A DNA stretch of 64,000 bases from Klebsiella aerogenes KCTC 2190 (GTDB lineage Bacteria > Pseudomonadota > Gammaproteobacteria > Enterobacterales > Enterobacteriaceae), in contig NC_015663.1 in NCBI RefSeq assembly GCF_000215745.1, positions 3,038,001-3,102,000 on the forward strand, in the 5' to 3' direction. Each line of letters begins with the position of its first letter. The first letter of the stretch is position 1. Shown one piece after another: positions 1 through 10,306 of this stretch. The translations under genes were made by a program, and so were the position numbers. The notes beneath the pieces are model-generated. The model worked only from the letters and a program-made list of their open reading frames with translations. It had not been told where the DNA came from and did not search any database.

Positions 1-117
1 TGGCAGCTACTGGGGCGCACGCCGCTGGCATTATTCGATCCAAAGCGTGAAGAGCCGGTGCTGCTGCGTTCTGGCGATCGCGTGCGCTTTGTGCCGCAGA
101 AGGAGGGGGTATGTTGA
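1..117 (+). CDS. pxpB: 5-oxoprolinase subunit PxpB, 3' end only
   Basis: The window opens inside an open frame that reads to a TGA at 115-117 and ends in FVPQKEGVC. This matches the C-terminus of PxpB (YbgJ), the subunit that pairs with PxpC. PxpABC converts 5-oxoproline to glutamate with ATP. Only 38 codons are visible, so the call rests on this tail and on the pxpC-pxpA genes that follow. The stop lies beyond the pxpC start, a 7-nt overlap that suggests translational coupling. Confidence 0.85.
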   Translation, partial: WQLLGRTPLALFDPKREEPVLLRSGDRVRFVPQKEGVC

Positions 118-1043
118 AATTTATCCGCGCCGGCATGTACACCTCGGTACAGGATGGCGGCCGGGAAGGCCAGCGCCAGTGGGGAATTAGCCGCTGCGGC
201 GCGCTGGATAAACCGGCGATGACCATTGCCAATCTGCTGGTGGGCAATGCGCCGGAGACGGCGGCGCTGGAAATTACGCTGGGTCAGGTCGATGTACAGT
301 TTACCCGCCATTGCTGGTTCGCGTTGACCGGTGCCGCCTGCGAAGCGACGCTCGACGGCGCGCCGGTCTGGCTGGGCTGGCGAATGGAAGCGAAGGCCGG
401 GCAGCGGCTGGTGCTAAAAAATCCTCAGCATGGGATCCGCAGCTACCTGGCGGTGGCGGGCGGTATCGACGTTCCTGAAGTTTTAGGTTCCCGCTCTACC
501 GATCTGAAAGTCGGTATCGGCGGAATCGAAGGGCGCCGGTTGCAGGATGGCGATCAATTGAAGATTGGGAAATCCTCCCGCCGCTTTAGTGCTTCGCGCG
601 GCGTTAAACAGCTGCCGATAGGCAATATTATTCGCGCGCTGCCGGGGCCGGAGTATCACGAATTCGACAGCGTGTCGCAGGAGTCTTTCTGGCGCTCGCC
701 GTGGAAGCTGAGCCCGCAGAGCAACCGTATGGGCTACCGCCTGCAGGGTCAGCCGCTCAAGCGCACAACCGACCGGGAAATGCTCTCCCATGGCCTGCTG
801 CCCGGCGTGGTACAGGTACCGCATAACGGCCAGCCGATTGTGTTAATGAACGATGCGCAGACCACCGGCGGCTATCCGCGTATAGCGTGCATTATTGAAG
901 CCGATATGTACCAACTGGCGCAAATTCCGCTGGGTCAGCCGATCCATTTCGTCCCCTGTTCGCTGGAAGATGCGCTGAAAGCGCGCGCCGACCAGCAGCG
1001 TTACCTTGAACAACTGGCCTGGAGATTAAGCGATGAAAATTGA
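111..1043 (+). CDS. pxpC: 5-oxoprolinase subunit PxpC
   Basis: Encodes 310 residues, the usual length for PxpC (YbgK), the carboxyltransferase-C/D-like subunit of the ATP-dependent 5-oxoprolinase PxpABC. Residues 1-20 carry the family start ([17 protein letters not shown]). The middle has [12 protein letters not shown], and near the C-terminus is [15 protein letters not shown], shared with allophanate/urea-carboxylase homologues. PxpB and PxpC are thought to activate 5-oxoproline, with PxpA completing hydrolysis. The ATG at 111 has AGGAGGGGGT directly before it. The gene overlaps pxpB by 7 nt and pxpA by 11 nt, a tight coupled operon. It is probably cytosolic. Confidence 0.95.
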   Translation: MLKFIRAGMYTSVQDGGREGQRQWGISRCGALDKPAMTIANLLVGNAPETAALEITLGQVDVQFTRHCWFALTGAACEATLDGAPVWLGWRMEAKAGQRLVLKNPQHGIRSYLAVAGGIDVPEVLGSRSTDLKVGIGGIEGRRLQDGDQLKIGKSSRRFSASRGVKQLPIGNIIRALPGPEYHEFDSVSQESFWRSPWKLSPQSNRMGYRLQGQPLKRTTDREMLSHGLLPGVVQVPHNGQPIVLMNDAQTTGGYPRIACIIEADMYQLAQIPLGQPIHFVPCSLEDALKARADQQRYLEQLAWRLSDEN

Positions 1044-1776
1044 TTTAAATGCCGACCTCGGCGAAGGCTGCGCCAGCGATAGCTCGCTGCTGCAGCTGGT
1101 CTCTTCCGCCAATATCGCCTGCGGCTTTCACGCCGGCGATGCGCTGCTCATGCAGCAGTGCGTGCGCGAGGCGCTGAAAAATGGCGTCGCTATTGGCGCG
1201 CACCCAAGCTTCCCGGACCGGGAAAATTTCGGCCGCACCGCGATGCAGTTACCGCCAGAGACGGTTTATGCCCAGGTGCTGTATCAAATTGGCGCGCTGG
1301 CGGCAATCGTGCATGCTCAGGGCGGCGAGCTGCGGCACGTCAAACCGCATGGCATGTTGTATAACCAGGCGGCGAAAGAGCCGGCTTTGGCCGATGCCAT
1401 CGCCCGTGCGGTGCGCGATGCCGACGCCGGGTTGGTGCTGGTCGGGCTGGCGGGGAGCGAGCTTATCCGCGCCGGACAGCGCTATCAGCTGACGACGCGC
1501 CAGGAAGTCTTCGCCGATCGCGGTTATCTCGCCGACGGTAGCCTGGTGCCGCGCAGCCAGCCGGGCGCGCTGATAGAGAGCGAAGAGCAGGCGCTGGCGC
1601 AAACGCTGGAAATGGTGCAGCACAATCGGGTGCGCAGCCTGAGCGGCGAATGGGCGCATGTGAAGGCGGAAACGGTCTGTCTGCATGGCGATGGTGCTCA
1701 TGCGCTCGATTTCGCCCGACGCCTGCGCGCCGCGTTTGCCGGGCGCAATATTGACGTCAGCGCGGACATCGATTAA
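1033..1776 (+). CDS. pxpA: 5-oxoprolinase subunit PxpA (LamB/YcsF family)
   Basis: Encodes 247 residues, full length for PxpA (YbgL). The N-terminal signature [13 protein letters not shown] and [11 protein letters not shown] a little later are diagnostic of the LamB/YcsF family, a deacetylase-like barrel with metal-binding Asp and His residues. [10 protein letters not shown] and [11 protein letters not shown] are further conserved blocks. With PxpBC it hydrolyses 5-oxoproline, a damage product of glutamine and glutamate, back to glutamate. The start overlaps the pxpC end by 11 nt. A 73-nt AT-rich gap separates it from the DUF969 gene, so a weaker second start of transcription there is possible. 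Confidence 0.95.
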   Translation: MKIDLNADLGEGCASDSSLLQLVSSANIACGFHAGDALLMQQCVREALKNGVAIGAHPSFPDRENFGRTAMQLPPETVYAQVLYQIGALAAIVHAQGGELRHVKPHGMLYNQAAKEPALADAIARAVRDADAGLVLVGLAGSELIRAGQRYQLTTRQEVFADRGYLADGSLVPRSQPGALIESEEQALAQTLEMVQHNRVRSLSGEWAHVKAETVCLHGDGAHALDFARRLRAAFAGRNIDVSADID

Positions 1777-1849
1777 TCGTCCGCCTGAGTATTTTAATAA
1801 TAATTAAATCAAATAACTAACAACACTCACAACTGAACAGGACGTTATT

Positions 1850-2575
1850 ATGCAAGAGGCGATATCCCTCTGGCCGCTGATCGGCATTGCCGTGATTGTG
1901 GTCGGTTTTGTATTACGCTTTAACCCGGTGCTGGTGGTGATAATCTCCGGGATCGTCACCGGCGTGGCGGCGCATATGCCAATAGCCACTATTCTGGAGA
2001 AACTGGGCGAGGGCTTCCTTAATACCCGTAATCTGCCGTTTATTCTGCTGTTGCCGCTGGCGGTGATCGGGCTGCTGGAGCGCCATGGTCTGAAAGAGCG
2101 GGCGCAGGCGTGGATCGCGAAGATCCATAGCGCGACCGCCGGACGTCTGCTGATCGTCTATCTGTTTGTGCGCGAAGCCACCGCCGCCCTGGGATTGACC
2201 AGCCTCGGCGGGCATCCGCAAATGGTGCGCCCGCTGCTGGCGCCAATGGCGGAGGGGGCGGCGGAAAAGCGCTTTGGCCCGCTGCCGGGTCATGTGCGCT
2301 ACCGCCTGCGCGCGATGTCGGCGGCGACCGACAACGTCGGGCTGTTTTTCGGTGAAGATATTTTTGTCGCCTTTGGCGCGATCATCTTCATGCACAACTT
2401 TATGCTGGAGTCGGGCGGGATCCAGACGGAACCGTTGCATATTGCCCTGTGGGGGATCCCGACGGCGATCTGTGCCTTCCTGATCCACGCCGCGCGCCTG
2501 TGGCGCCTCGATCGCCATCTCCAGCGTGAGCTGGACCGGGTTAACGCCGGGCAGGCGAAAGGCGGTGCGGCATGA
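1850..2575 (+). CDS. DUF969 family membrane protein
   Basis: Encodes 241 residues, very hydrophobic, with about five or six predicted membrane segments (for example residues 6-40, 62-78, 180-210). It matches my memory of DUF969, a family found next to DUF979. The two genes overlap by 4 nt (ATGA), as expected for two halves of one inner-membrane complex. Position between 5-oxoprolinase genes and a pyroglutamyl peptidase suggests transport of 5-oxoproline or a related compound, but this is inference from context. The ATG at 1850 follows CAGGACGTTATT. Confidence 0.8.
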   Translation: MQEAISLWPLIGIAVIVVGFVLRFNPVLVVIISGIVTGVAAHMPIATILEKLGEGFLNTRNLPFILLLPLAVIGLLERHGLKERAQAWIAKIHSATAGRLLIVYLFVREATAALGLTSLGGHPQMVRPLLAPMAEGAAEKRFGPLPGHVRYRLRAMSAATDNVGLFFGEDIFVAFGAIIFMHNFMLESGGIQTEPLHIALWGIPTAICAFLIHAARLWRLDRHLQRELDRVNAGQAKGGAA

Positions 2576-3567
2576 ACTTCCAGCAAACGTATTTATACTG
2601 GCTGGCCGGCGCGGTACTGCTGGTCGTGGCTATCATGTCCTGGCGCGACAAAAGCAATCCGCGGCGTCTGACAACCGGCCTGTTCTGGGGCCTGTACGGG
2701 CTGGTGTTCTTGCTCGGCGACTGGACGTATCAACTGGTGGGCGATAAGCGCACGGTGAATATCGCCGTTGGCGGGGTGGTGGTGGTACTGGCGCTGATCG
2801 CCGGTTTTGGCGGCGTGCGCTTCGGCAGCTACCATCAGCGTAGCCAGGAAGAGAAAACCGCCAGCGCGAAACGCCTCGGCAACAAACTTTTCTATCCGGC
2901 GCTGGCGATTCCGGTCGTCACCGTCATTGGCGTACTGCTGTTTAACAATCTGCCTTCATGGCAGGTGGCGCTCTTCGGGCCGGGCAACCACGCGACGCTG
3001 ATTACCCTGTTCTCGATGACCGTCGGTACGCTGATTGGCCTGGCGATGGCGATTCGTATGACCCATGAAACGGTGGCGCAGCCGATGCAGGAAGCGCGCC
3101 GTTTGCTTGATTCCGTCGGCTGGGCCTTTATCCTGCCGCAGATCCTCGCGGTGCTGGGGCTGCTGTTCACCACGGCGGGTGTCGGAACCAGCATTTCGTG
3201 GCTGACCGAGCACTATCTGGCGGTAGATAACCGTTTTATCGCCGTGGCCGTGTACGCCATCGGCATGGCGGTGTTGACGATGGTGATGGGCAATGCCTTT
3301 GCCGCTTTCCCGATTGTGACAGCCGGGGTTGGCATTCCGATTTTAGTTCTGCAGCACGGCGGCAATCCGGCGGTAATGGCGGCGATTGGTATGTTTTCCG
3401 GCTACTGCGGCACGCTGATGACGCCGATGGCGGCAAACTTTAATATCGTACCGGCGGCGCTGCTGGAACTGCCGGATAAAAACGCGGTGATTAAAGCCCA
3501 GGTACCGACCGGTATCCTGCTGCTGATCGTCAACGTATTTTTACTCTATTTCCTGATGTTCCTGTAA
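2572..3567 (+). CDS. DUF979 family membrane protein
   Basis: Encodes 331 residues with around nine to ten hydrophobic segments. It is recognised as DUF979, the usual partner of DUF969. The start lies inside the end of the DUF969 frame (ATGA overlap). Conserved-looking glycine-rich loops (GNAFAAFPIVTAG, FSGYCGTLMTPMAANFN) near the C-terminus recall substrate-binding hairpins of secondary permeases, though no substrate is demonstrated. A 6-nt gap with a strong AGGAGG leads into pcp. The best guess is an inner-membrane permease component for 5-oxoproline; a role in sensing or peptide export cannot be excluded. Confidence 0.8.
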   Translation: MNFQQTYLYWLAGAVLLVVAIMSWRDKSNPRRLTTGLFWGLYGLVFLLGDWTYQLVGDKRTVNIAVGGVVVVLALIAGFGGVRFGSYHQRSQEEKTASAKRLGNKLFYPALAIPVVTVIGVLLFNNLPSWQVALFGPGNHATLITLFSMTVGTLIGLAMAIRMTHETVAQPMQEARRLLDSVGWAFILPQILAVLGLLFTTAGVGTSISWLTEHYLAVDNRFIAVAVYAIGMAVLTMVMGNAFAAFPIVTAGVGIPILVLQHGGNPAVMAAIGMFSGYCGTLMTPMAANFNIVPAALLELPDKNAVIKAQVPTGILLLIVNVFLLYFLMFL

Positions 3568-3576
3568 GGAGGGATG

Positions 3577-4221
3577 ATGGCTGGCGTATTAATTACCGGT
3601 TTTGAGCCGTTCGGCGGCGAAACGGTTAATCCTTCATGGGAAGTGGTTAAGCAGCTTGATGGCATGATTATTCGTGGGCAGCAGGTGGTGGCTAAACAGT
3701 TACCTTGCGTGTTCGGCGAGGCGCTAACGGTGCTGAACGCCGCGCTGGAAACCTATCAACCGCAGCTAACGATTGCCGTCGGGCAGGCCGGAGGCCGTGT
3801 CGATATTACCGTCGAACGTGTGGCTATCAACGTCGATGATGCGCGGATCCCCGACAATAAAGGCCAGCAGCCGATCGATGAGCCGATCGTCGCTGACGGC
3901 CCCGCGGCATGCTTCAGTACGCTACCGATCAAAGCGATCGTTAGCGCGTTGCGCCAGCAGGGGATCCCTGCCTCGGTGTCGCAAACCGCGGGCACCTTCG
4001 TCTGCAATCACGTGATGTATGGTTTGCTGCATCAGCTGCAGGGAAAAAGCGGGCAGAAGGGTGGTTTTATCCATATTCCTTATCTACCTGAACAGGCGGC
4101 GGCCCATCCGGGGCAGGCGAGTATGTCGGTCGAGACGGTACGCGCGGCGCTGGAAACGGCGATTGCCGTCGCCCTTGAACAGGATGACGACGTCAAAATT
4201 GGCGGCGGCGCCACGCACTAA
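3577..4221 (+). CDS. pcp: Pyroglutamyl-peptidase I (pyrrolidone carboxyl peptidase)
   Basis: Encodes a cysteine peptidase of family C15 that removes N-terminal pyroglutamate from peptides. About 214 residues, normal for the family. The Glu of the catalytic triad lies in VERVAIN, the Cys in [14 protein letters not shown] and the His in [12 protein letters not shown], all in the expected order. Two ATG codons stand in tandem (3574 and 3577); the second leaves 4-5 nt after AGGAGG and is preferred. The free 5-oxoproline it releases is the substrate of PxpABC encoded just upstream, so the cluster makes metabolic sense. Cytosolic. Confidence 0.9.
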   Translation: MAGVLITGFEPFGGETVNPSWEVVKQLDGMIIRGQQVVAKQLPCVFGEALTVLNAALETYQPQLTIAVGQAGGRVDITVERVAINVDDARIPDNKGQQPIDEPIVADGPAACFSTLPIKAIVSALRQQGIPASVSQTAGTFVCNHVMYGLLHQLQGKSGQKGGFIHIPYLPEQAAAHPGQASMSVETVRAALETAIAVALEQDDDVKIGGGATH

Positions 4222-4236
4222 CAGAAGGACGAAACT

Positions 4237-5028
4237 ATGCCTGAAGGCCCGGAGATCCGCCGCGCGGCGGATACCCTGGAGGCGGCTATCAAAGGCGAAC
4301 CGTTAACCGAAGCCTGGTTCGCCTTTCCACAGTTGCAACCTTATCAAAATCAGCTAATTGGCCAGCGGGTGACCCATATCGCCACCCGCGGCAAGGCCCT
4401 GTTAACCCACTTCTCCGGCGGATTGACGTTGTATAGCCATAACCAGCTGTATGGCGTCTGGCGCGTGGTGGATGCCGGCGTTGAGCCGCAATCGAAGCGC
4501 GTGCTGCGCGTCAGGTTACAGACCGCACGCAAGGCGATTTTGCTCTATAGCGCCTCCGAGATTGAGATACTGACGGCGCAAGAGCTGGCCCATCATCCAT
4601 TTTTACAACGGGTCGGGCCGGATGTGCTGGATATGACGTTAACCGCCGGGCAGGTCAGAGAGCGGCTGTTATCGGCGAAATTTCGCAATCGCCAGTTTTC
4701 CGGCCTGTTGCTGGACCAGGCGTTTCTCGCCGGGCTCGGTAACTATCTGCGGGTGGAGATCCTGTGGCAGGTGGGGCTGACCGGGCAGCATAAGGCCGCC
4801 GAGCTCAATGACACGCAGCTCGATGCGCTGGCGCACGCGCTGCTGGATATCCCGCGCCTTTCTTACCGCACTCGCGGGCAAGTGGATGAAAACAAACATC
4901 ATGGCGCGCTATTCCGCTTTAAGGTTTTTCATCGCGAGGGTGAGGCCTGCGAACGCTGCGGCAGTATCATTGAGAAAACCATGCTGTCATCGCGACCCTT
5001 TTACTGGTGCCCTGGCTGCCAGCACTAA
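4237..5028 (+). CDS. nei: Endonuclease VIII (DNA glycosylase/AP lyase)
   Basis: Encodes 263 residues, identical in length to E. coli Nei, which excises oxidised pyrimidines and cleaves the abasic site. The mature N-terminus after Met removal is PEGPEIRR, giving the catalytic proline and glutamate. A conserved lysine sits in RGKALLTHF. The C-terminal zinc finger is complete, with cysteines in CERCGSII and WCPGCQH, and the H2TH region covers about residues 125-215. It starts 15 nt after pcp, preceded by AGAAGGACG, so it may be read through from the pxp cluster. It ends at a bidirectional terminator shared with gltA. Confidence 0.97.
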   Translation: MPEGPEIRRAADTLEAAIKGEPLTEAWFAFPQLQPYQNQLIGQRVTHIATRGKALLTHFSGGLTLYSHNQLYGVWRVVDAGVEPQSKRVLRVRLQTARKAILLYSASEIEILTAQELAHHPFLQRVGPDVLDMTLTAGQVRERLLSAKFRNRQFSGLLLDQAFLAGLGNYLRVEILWQVGLTGQHKAAELNDTQLDALAHALLDIPRLSYRTRGQVDENKHHGALFRFKVFHREGEACERCGSIIEKTMLSSRPFYWCPGCQH

Positions 5029-5070
5029 CGCCAGTTGTTGAGTGATTCAAATTTTTTTGTACGCTTAAAT

Positions 5071-5106
5071 AAAAAAAAAATCGGGGAAGGTCCCCGATTT
5101 TTTTTT
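5071..5106. terminator. Bidirectional rho-independent terminator, nei/gltA
   Basis: AATCGGGG-AAGG-TCCCCGATT forms a strong stem with a run of A before it and of T after it, so it can stop transcription from both nei (+) and gltA (-). Confidence 0.9.
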
Positions 5107-5128
5107 GCTAACCCCAACAGGGTTGAAA

Positions 5129-6412
5129 TTACTTCTTGAGATCGGACTTGAAATCGCGCTTCTGGTAGCCGGTATACAGCTGACGCGGACGGGCAATTTT
5201 CATACCGTCGCTGTGCATTTCGTTCCAGTGGGCAATCCAGCCGACGGTACGCGCCATCGCGAAGATGACGGTAAACATCGAGGATGGAATACCCATCGCT
5301 TTCAGGATGATGCCGGAGTAGAAATCGACGTTCGGATACAGTTTCTTCTCGATGAAGTACGGGTCGTTGAGCGCGATATGCTCAAGTTCCATCGCCACTT
5401 CCAGCAGATCGTCCTTGGTGCCCAGCTCTTTCAGTACTTCGTGGCAGGTTTCACGCATTACGGTGGCGCGCGGATCGTAGTTCTTGTACACGCGATGGCC
5501 GAAGCCCATCAGGCGGAAAGAGTCATTCTTGTCTTTCGCGCGGCGCACGAATTCCGGAATGTGTTCAACGGAGCTGATCTCTTCCAGCATTTTCAGCGCG
5601 GCTTCGTTGGCGCCGCCGTGCGCCGGCCCCCACAGGGAGGCGATACCCGCAGCGATGCAGGCGAACGGGTTAGCGCCGGAAGAGCCAGCGGTACGCACGG
5701 TAGAGGTTGAGGCGTTCTGTTCGTGGTCAGCGTGCAGGATCAGGATACGGTCCATCGCGCGTTCCAGCACCGGGTTAACCTCATAGGTTTCGCACGGCGT
5801 GGAGAACATCATATTCAGGAAGTTACCCGCGTAGGAGAGATCGTTGCGCGGATACACGAAAGGCTGGCCGATAGAATATTTGTAACACATCGCTGCCATG
5901 GTCGGCATTTTGGACAGCAGACGATAGGCGGCGATTTCACGGTGACGTGGGTTATTTACGTCCAGGGAATCGTGATAGAACGCCGCCAGGGCGCCGGTAA
6001 TACCGCACATCACCGCCATCGGGTGAGAGTCGCGGCGGAACGCGTGGAACAGACGGGTAATCTGCTCGTGGATCATGGTGTGGCGGGTAACGGTAGTTTT
6101 GAATTCGTCATACTGCTGTTGAGTCGGTTTTTCGCCGTTCAACAGGATGTAGCACACTTCAAGATAATTTGACTCGGTAGCCAGCTGATCGATCGGGAAA
6201 CCGCGGTGGAGCAGGATCCCTTCATCGCCGTCGATAAAAGTAATTTTAGATTCACACGAGGCTGTTGAAGTGAAACCGGGGTCGAAGGTGAAGACACCTT
6301 TTGAACCAAGACTACGAATATCAATAACATCCTGACCGAGCGTGCCTTTTAGCACATCAAGTTCAATAGCAGTGTCACCACCCAGGGTGATTTTTGCTTT
6401 AGCATCAGACAT
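5129..6412 (-). CDS. gltA: Citrate synthase (type II, NADH-sensitive)
   Basis: Encodes 427 residues, as in E. coli. It condenses oxaloacetate and acetyl-CoA to citrate, the entry to the TCA cycle. The active-site histidines lie in [12 protein letters not shown] and [14 protein letters not shown], and the N-terminal domain typical of the hexameric, NADH-inhibited enzyme of Gram-negative bacteria is present (starts [12 protein letters not shown]). It is transcribed away from sdhC across a 650-bp regulatory region, as in E. coli, where ArcA and CRP act. Frame and termini leave no doubt. Confidence 0.98.
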   Translation of the reverse strand: MSDAKAKITLGGDTAIELDVLKGTLGQDVIDIRSLGSKGVFTFDPGFTSTASCESKITFIDGDEGILLHRGFPIDQLATESNYLEVCYILLNGEKPTQQQYDEFKTTVTRHTMIHEQITRLFHAFRRDSHPMAVMCGITGALAAFYHDSLDVNNPRHREIAAYRLLSKMPTMAAMCYKYSIGQPFVYPRNDLSYAGNFLNMMFSTPCETYEVNPVLERAMDRILILHADHEQNASTSTVRTAGSSGANPFACIAAGIASLWGPAHGGANEAALKMLEEISSVEHIPEFVRRAKDKNDSFRLMGFGHRVYKNYDPRATVMRETCHEVLKELGTKDDLLEVAMELEHIALNDPYFIEKKLYPNVDFYSGIILKAMGIPSSMFTVIFAMARTVGWIAHWNEMHSDGMKIARPRQLYTGYQKRDFKSDLKK

Positions 6413-6811
6413 TTATGGTCTCCTTAGCGCCTTTTATTGCTTAAGACTGCCGGGTGGTGGATTTGCATTCGGCCCGAACCTGACTACGTTACCAGATTGT
6501 TATGTTGCTCACAGCTCTGTGTCGCGAAAATTGCAGGGTACAGAGCGCAGGCGCTTGATGGTACGTCTTCAGCCCGGGAGTGAAACGGCAGCAAATCAGC
6601 GTTTTAGCAGCCCGAATATTAAAACCTGTATACCACTAATAACTGTCCTGATTACATCGGTCAATACCATCACACTGTTACATAACTTATTCTCAGGTGA
6701 AAGAGTGACCCCATAACTTTTGGGCATTATTGCATTAATCTAGTAATGGTTGTAACAAGAATGTTTAATATTTGTCAAATCAGGTGATTAAAATTTAAAA
6801 TAATGTTGTAA

Positions 6812-6829
6812 TCGTGACCTTGATCACTG
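6812..6829. promoter_or_regulatory. Predicted CRP site upstream of sdhC
   Basis: GTGA-CCTTGA-TCAC is a perfect core CRP dyad. Its centre (about 6820) lies some 80 bp before the predicted sdhC transcription start, a normal class I position. Confidence 0.65.
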
Positions 6830-6865
6830 TTCCGGACAAAACCCGACAAACTATATGTAGGTTAA

Positions 6866-6894
6866 TTGTAATGATTTTGTGAACGGCCTATACT
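6866..6894 (+). promoter_or_regulatory. sdhC promoter
   Basis: TTGTAA and TATACT are separated by 17 bp. The block is nearly the same as the E. coli sdhC promoter, with transcription expected to start near 6901. Confidence 0.8.
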
Positions 6895-7066
6895 GCCGCC
6901 AGGTCTCCGGAACACCCTGCAATCCCGAGCCACCCAGCGTTGTTTGGTCACGCTTTTACTCCTGGAAAGGGGTTTTAACATGACTTCTGGTTATAGAAAG
7001 GACGCTGTCTGACCCGCAAGCAGACCGGAGGAAGGAAACAATAAGAACAGCATGTGGGCGTTATTC

Positions 7067-7456
7067 ATGGTAAGAAATGTGAAAAAACAAAGACCTGTCA
7101 ATCTGGATCTACAAACGATTCGATTCCCAATCACGGCGATAGCGTCCATTCTCCATCGCGTATCCGGTGTGATCACTTTTGTGGCGGTCGGTATTCTGCT
7201 TTGGTTGCTGGGCACCAGCCTTTCCTCTCCGGAGGGCTTCCTGACGGCCGCCTCCATCATGAATAGCTTCTTCGTGAAGTTCATCATGTGGGGCATCCTC
7301 ACCGCGCTGGCTTATCACGCCGTTGTCGGTATCCGCCATCTGCTGATGGACTTTGGCTATCTGGAAGAAACCCTCGAAGCAGGGACACGCTCCGCCAAAA
7401 TTTCTTTTGTTATTACTGTCGTGCTTTCACTTCTCGCAGGAGTCCTCGTATGGTAA
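7067..7456 (+). CDS. sdhC: Succinate dehydrogenase cytochrome b556 subunit
   Basis: Encodes 129 residues from this start, the length accepted for E. coli SdhC. An in-frame ATG at 7052 would add five residues (MWALF) and was the older choice. Three membrane helices anchor complex II. The histidine that ligates haem b is expected in [10 protein letters not shown], and Ser and Arg near SILHRVSG belong to the ubiquinone site. It is the first gene of sdhCDAB-sucABCD and overlaps sdhD by 7 nt, so the two anchor subunits are translated together. Confidence 0.95.
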   Translation: MVRNVKKQRPVNLDLQTIRFPITAIASILHRVSGVITFVAVGILLWLLGTSLSSPEGFLTAASIMNSFFVKFIMWGILTALAYHAVVGIRHLLMDFGYLEETLEAGTRSAKISFVITVVLSLLAGVLVW

Positions 7457-7797
7457 GCAACGCCTCAGCACTGGGACGCAACGGCGTACATGACTTTATT
7501 CTGGTCCGTGCTACCGCCATCGTTCTGACCCTCTACATCATCTACATGGTTGGCTTCTTCGCCACCTCCGGTGAGATCTCCTGGGAAATCTGGACCGGAT
7601 TCTTCTCCTCCGCGTTCACCAAAGTCTTTACCCTGCTGGCTCTCGTTTCCATCCTGATTCACGCCTGGATCGGTATGTGGCAGGTGTTGACGGACTACGT
7701 TAAACCACTGGCCGTGCGCTTAGTTCTGCAACTGATTATCGTTGTGGCGCTGGTGGCTTACGTTCTTTATGGATTTGTTGTGGTGTGGGGTGTGTAA
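7450..7797 (+). CDS. sdhD: Succinate dehydrogenase membrane anchor subunit
   Basis: Encodes 115 residues with three membrane helices. The second haem-b ligand is the histidine in [16 protein letters not shown]. It pairs with SdhC to anchor SdhAB and form the quinone site in the inner membrane. The start overlaps sdhC, and the stop shares one base with the sdhA start. In E. coli the sRNA RyhB represses the operon by pairing near the sdhD start; the neighbourhood here is similar but I did not model the pairing. Confidence 0.97.
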   Translation: MVSNASALGRNGVHDFILVRATAIVLTLYIIYMVGFFATSGEISWEIWTGFFSSAFTKVFTLLALVSILIHAWIGMWQVLTDYVKPLAVRLVLQLIIVVALVAYVLYGFVVVWGV

Positions 7798-9563
7798 TGA
7801 AATTGCCAGTCAGAGAATTTGATGCAGTTGTAATTGGTGCCGGCGGCGCAGGTATGCGCGCGGCGCTGCAGATTTCCCAGAGCGGACAGACCTGTGCGCT
7901 GCTCTCTAAAGTTTTCCCTACCCGTTCCCATACCGTTTCCGCGCAGGGTGGCATCACCGTTGCGCTCGGTAATACCCATGAAGATAACTGGGAATGGCAC
8001 ATGTACGACACCGTGAAAGGGTCGGACTATATCGGCGACCAGGACGCCATCGAATATATGTGTAAGACCGGCCCGGAAGCGATTCTTGAGCTGGAACATA
8101 TGGGTCTGCCGTTCTCCCGTCTTGATGACGGCCGTATTTATCAGCGTCCGTTTGGCGGCCAGTCGAAAAACTTCGGCGGCGAGCAGGCGGCACGTACCGC
8201 GGCGGCGGCCGACCGTACCGGTCACGCGCTGCTGCACACCCTGTATCAACAGAACCTGAAAAACCACACCACTATCTTCTCCGAATGGTATGCCCTCGAT
8301 CTGGTGAAAAACCAGGACGGCGCGGTGGTCGGTTGTACCGCTCTGTGCATCGAAACCGGTGAAGTGGTGTACTTCAAAGCTCGCGCTACGGTGCTGGCGA
8401 CCGGCGGTGCAGGCCGTATTTATCAATCCACCACCAACGCCCACATCAACACCGGTGACGGCGTCGGTATGGCTCTGCGCGCGGGCGTTCCGGTGCAGGA
8501 TATGGAAATGTGGCAGTTCCACCCGACCGGTATCGCCGGGGCAGGGGTACTGGTCACCGAAGGTTGCCGCGGCGAAGGCGGTTACCTGCTGAACAAACAC
8601 GGCGAGCGCTTTATGGAGCGTTATGCGCCGAACGCGAAAGACCTGGCGGGTCGTGACGTGGTGGCGCGTTCCATCATGATCGAAATCCGCGAAGGCCGCG
8701 GCTGCGATGGTCCGTGGGGCCCGCACGCCAAGCTGAAACTGGATCACCTGGGTAAAGAAGTGCTGGAATCCCGTCTGCCGGGCATTCTTGAACTTTCTCG
8801 TACCTTTGCCCACGTTGACCCGGTTAAAGAACCGATTCCGGTTATCCCAACCTGCCACTACATGATGGGCGGTATTCCGACCAAAGTAACTGGCCAGGCG
8901 CTGACCGTGAACGAGAAGGGCGAAGATGTGGTGATCCCGGGCCTGTTCGCCGTTGGCGAAATCGCCTGCGTATCGGTACACGGCGCCAACCGTCTGGGCG
9001 GCAACTCGCTGCTGGACCTGGTGGTCTTCGGCCGCGCGGCGGGTCTGCATCTGCAGGAATCCATCGCCGAGCAGGGCGCGCTGCGCGCTGCCAGCGAGTC
9101 CGATGTCGAAGCTTCCCTGGACCGCCTCAACCGTTGGAACAACACCCGTTCCGGCGAAGATCCGGTTGCTATCCGTAAAGCGCTGCAGGAATGTATGCAG
9201 CATAACTTCTCGGTCTTCCGTGAAGGCGACGCGATGCACAAAGGTCTGGAAAAACTGAAAGAGATCCGCGAGCGTCTGAAAAATGCGCGCCTGGACGACA
9301 CTTCCAGCGAGTTCAACACCCAGCGTGTCGAGTGTCTGGAGCTGGATAACCTGATGGAAACGGCCTATTCCACGGCGGTATCCGCAAACTTCCGTACCGA
9401 AAGCCGCGGCGCGCATAGCCGCTTCGACTTCCCGGAACGTGATGATGAAAACTGGCTGTGCCATTCCCTGTATCTGCCAGAGTCGGAATCCATGACGCGT
9501 CGAGCGGTCAACATGGAACCGAAACTGCGTCCGGCATTCCCGCCGAAGATTCGTACTTATTAA
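7797..9563 (+). CDS. sdhA: Succinate dehydrogenase flavoprotein subunit
   Basis: Encodes 588 residues, as in E. coli. The N-terminal FAD-binding Rossmann motif is [14 protein letters not shown]. The histidine that binds FAD covalently is in [10 protein letters not shown], and the active-site block HPTGIAG plus a C-terminal [14 protein letters not shown] complete the family pattern. It oxidises succinate to fumarate and passes electrons to SdhB. The ATG chosen (7797) overlaps the sdhD stop; an upstream in-frame start at 7785 would only lengthen the protein beyond the family norm. Confidence 0.98.
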   Translation: MKLPVREFDAVVIGAGGAGMRAALQISQSGQTCALLSKVFPTRSHTVSAQGGITVALGNTHEDNWEWHMYDTVKGSDYIGDQDAIEYMCKTGPEAILELEHMGLPFSRLDDGRIYQRPFGGQSKNFGGEQAARTAAAADRTGHALLHTLYQQNLKNHTTIFSEWYALDLVKNQDGAVVGCTALCIETGEVVYFKARATVLATGGAGRIYQSTTNAHINTGDGVGMALRAGVPVQDMEMWQFHPTGIAGAGVLVTEGCRGEGGYLLNKHGERFMERYAPNAKDLAGRDVVARSIMIEIREGRGCDGPWGPHAKLKLDHLGKEVLESRLPGILELSRTFAHVDPVKEPIPVIPTCHYMMGGIPTKVTGQALTVNEKGEDVVIPGLFAVGEIACVSVHGANRLGGNSLLDLVVFGRAAGLHLQESIAEQGALRAASESDVEASLDRLNRWNNTRSGEDPVAIRKALQECMQHNFSVFREGDAMHKGLEKLKEIRERLKNARLDDTSSEFNTQRVECLELDNLMETAYSTAVSANFRTESRGAHSRFDFPERDDENWLCHSLYLPESESMTRRAVNMEPKLRPAFPPKIRTY

Positions 9564-9578
9564 TGCGGAGACAGGAAT

Positions 9579-10295
9579 ATGAAACTCGAGTTTTCAATTT
9601 ATCGCTATAACCCGGATGTTGACGACGCTCCGCATATGCAGGATTACACCCTCGAAGCGGAAGAAGGTCGCGACATGATGTTGCTGGATGCGCTTATCCA
9701 GCTGAAAGAAAAAGATCCGTCGCTGTCGTTCCGCCGCTCCTGCCGTGAAGGGGTGTGCGGTTCCGATGGTCTGAACATGAACGGTAAAAATGGTCTGGCG
9801 TGCATCACGCCGATCTCCGCGCTGAATCAGCCGGGTAAGAAAATTGTTATCCGTCCGCTGCCTGGATTGCCGGTTATCCGCGATTTGGTGGTAGACATGG
9901 GGCAATTCTACGCACAATATGAGAAGATCAAGCCTTACTTATTGAATAATGGGCAAAATCCTCCGGCTCGCGAGCATCTGCAGATGCCTGAGCAGCGCGA
10001 GAAACTCGATGGTCTGTACGAGTGTATTCTGTGCGCATGTTGTTCGACCTCTTGCCCGTCGTTCTGGTGGAACCCGGACAAGTTCATCGGCCCGGCAGGC
10101 CTTCTGGCCGCGTATCGCTTCCTGATCGACAGCCGCGATACCGAAACCAGCGAGCGTCTGGAAGGTCTGAGCGATGCTTTCAGCGTATTCCGCTGTCACA
10201 GCATTATGAACTGCGTCAGTGTGTGTCCTAAGGGATTGAACCCAACGCGCGCTATCGGCCATATTAAGTCGATGCTGCTGCAGCGCAGCGCGTAA
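9579..10295 (+). CDS. sdhB: Succinate dehydrogenase iron-sulfur subunit
   Basis: Encodes 238 residues. All three cluster motifs are visible: [2Fe-2S] in CREGVCGSDGLN with a later Cys in GLACIT, and [4Fe-4S] and [3Fe-4S] cysteines in CILCACCSTSCPS and CHSIMNCVSVCPKGLNP. It carries electrons from SdhA to ubiquinone. It sits 15 nt after sdhA behind GGAGACAGG. A REP/BIME element follows its stop, which may protect the sdhCDAB part of the transcript. Confidence 0.98.
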   Translation: MKLEFSIYRYNPDVDDAPHMQDYTLEAEEGRDMMLLDALIQLKEKDPSLSFRRSCREGVCGSDGLNMNGKNGLACITPISALNQPGKKIVIRPLPGLPVIRDLVVDMGQFYAQYEKIKPYLLNNGQNPPAREHLQMPEQREKLDGLYECILCACCSTSCPSFWWNPDKFIGPAGLLAAYRFLIDSRDTETSERLEGLSDAFSVFRCHSIMNCVSVCPKGLNPTRAIGHIKSMLLQRSA

Positions 10296-10306
10296 GTTGT
10301 TTTCGT

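Larger units (their letters stand above)
6413..7066. promoter_or_regulatory. gltA-sdhC divergent regulatory region and sdhC leader
   Basis: This 654-bp stretch has no convincing gene. It carries the promoters of gltA and of the sdh-suc operon. The sdhC-proximal part (about 6850-7050) is nearly identical to the E. coli leader, including the stretch GGACGCTGTCTGACCCGCAA. The far part is AT-rich, as expected for ArcA and CRP control known in E. coli. Confidence 0.8.

Noticed and set aside
7767..9464. Long open frame (565 codons) on the minus strand opposite sdhA
   Set aside because: It is fully antisense to sdhA, has no family motifs and arises from the GC-rich codon use of sdhA. The same holds for the long antisense frames over sucA, tolQ-tolR, hutU and the permease.
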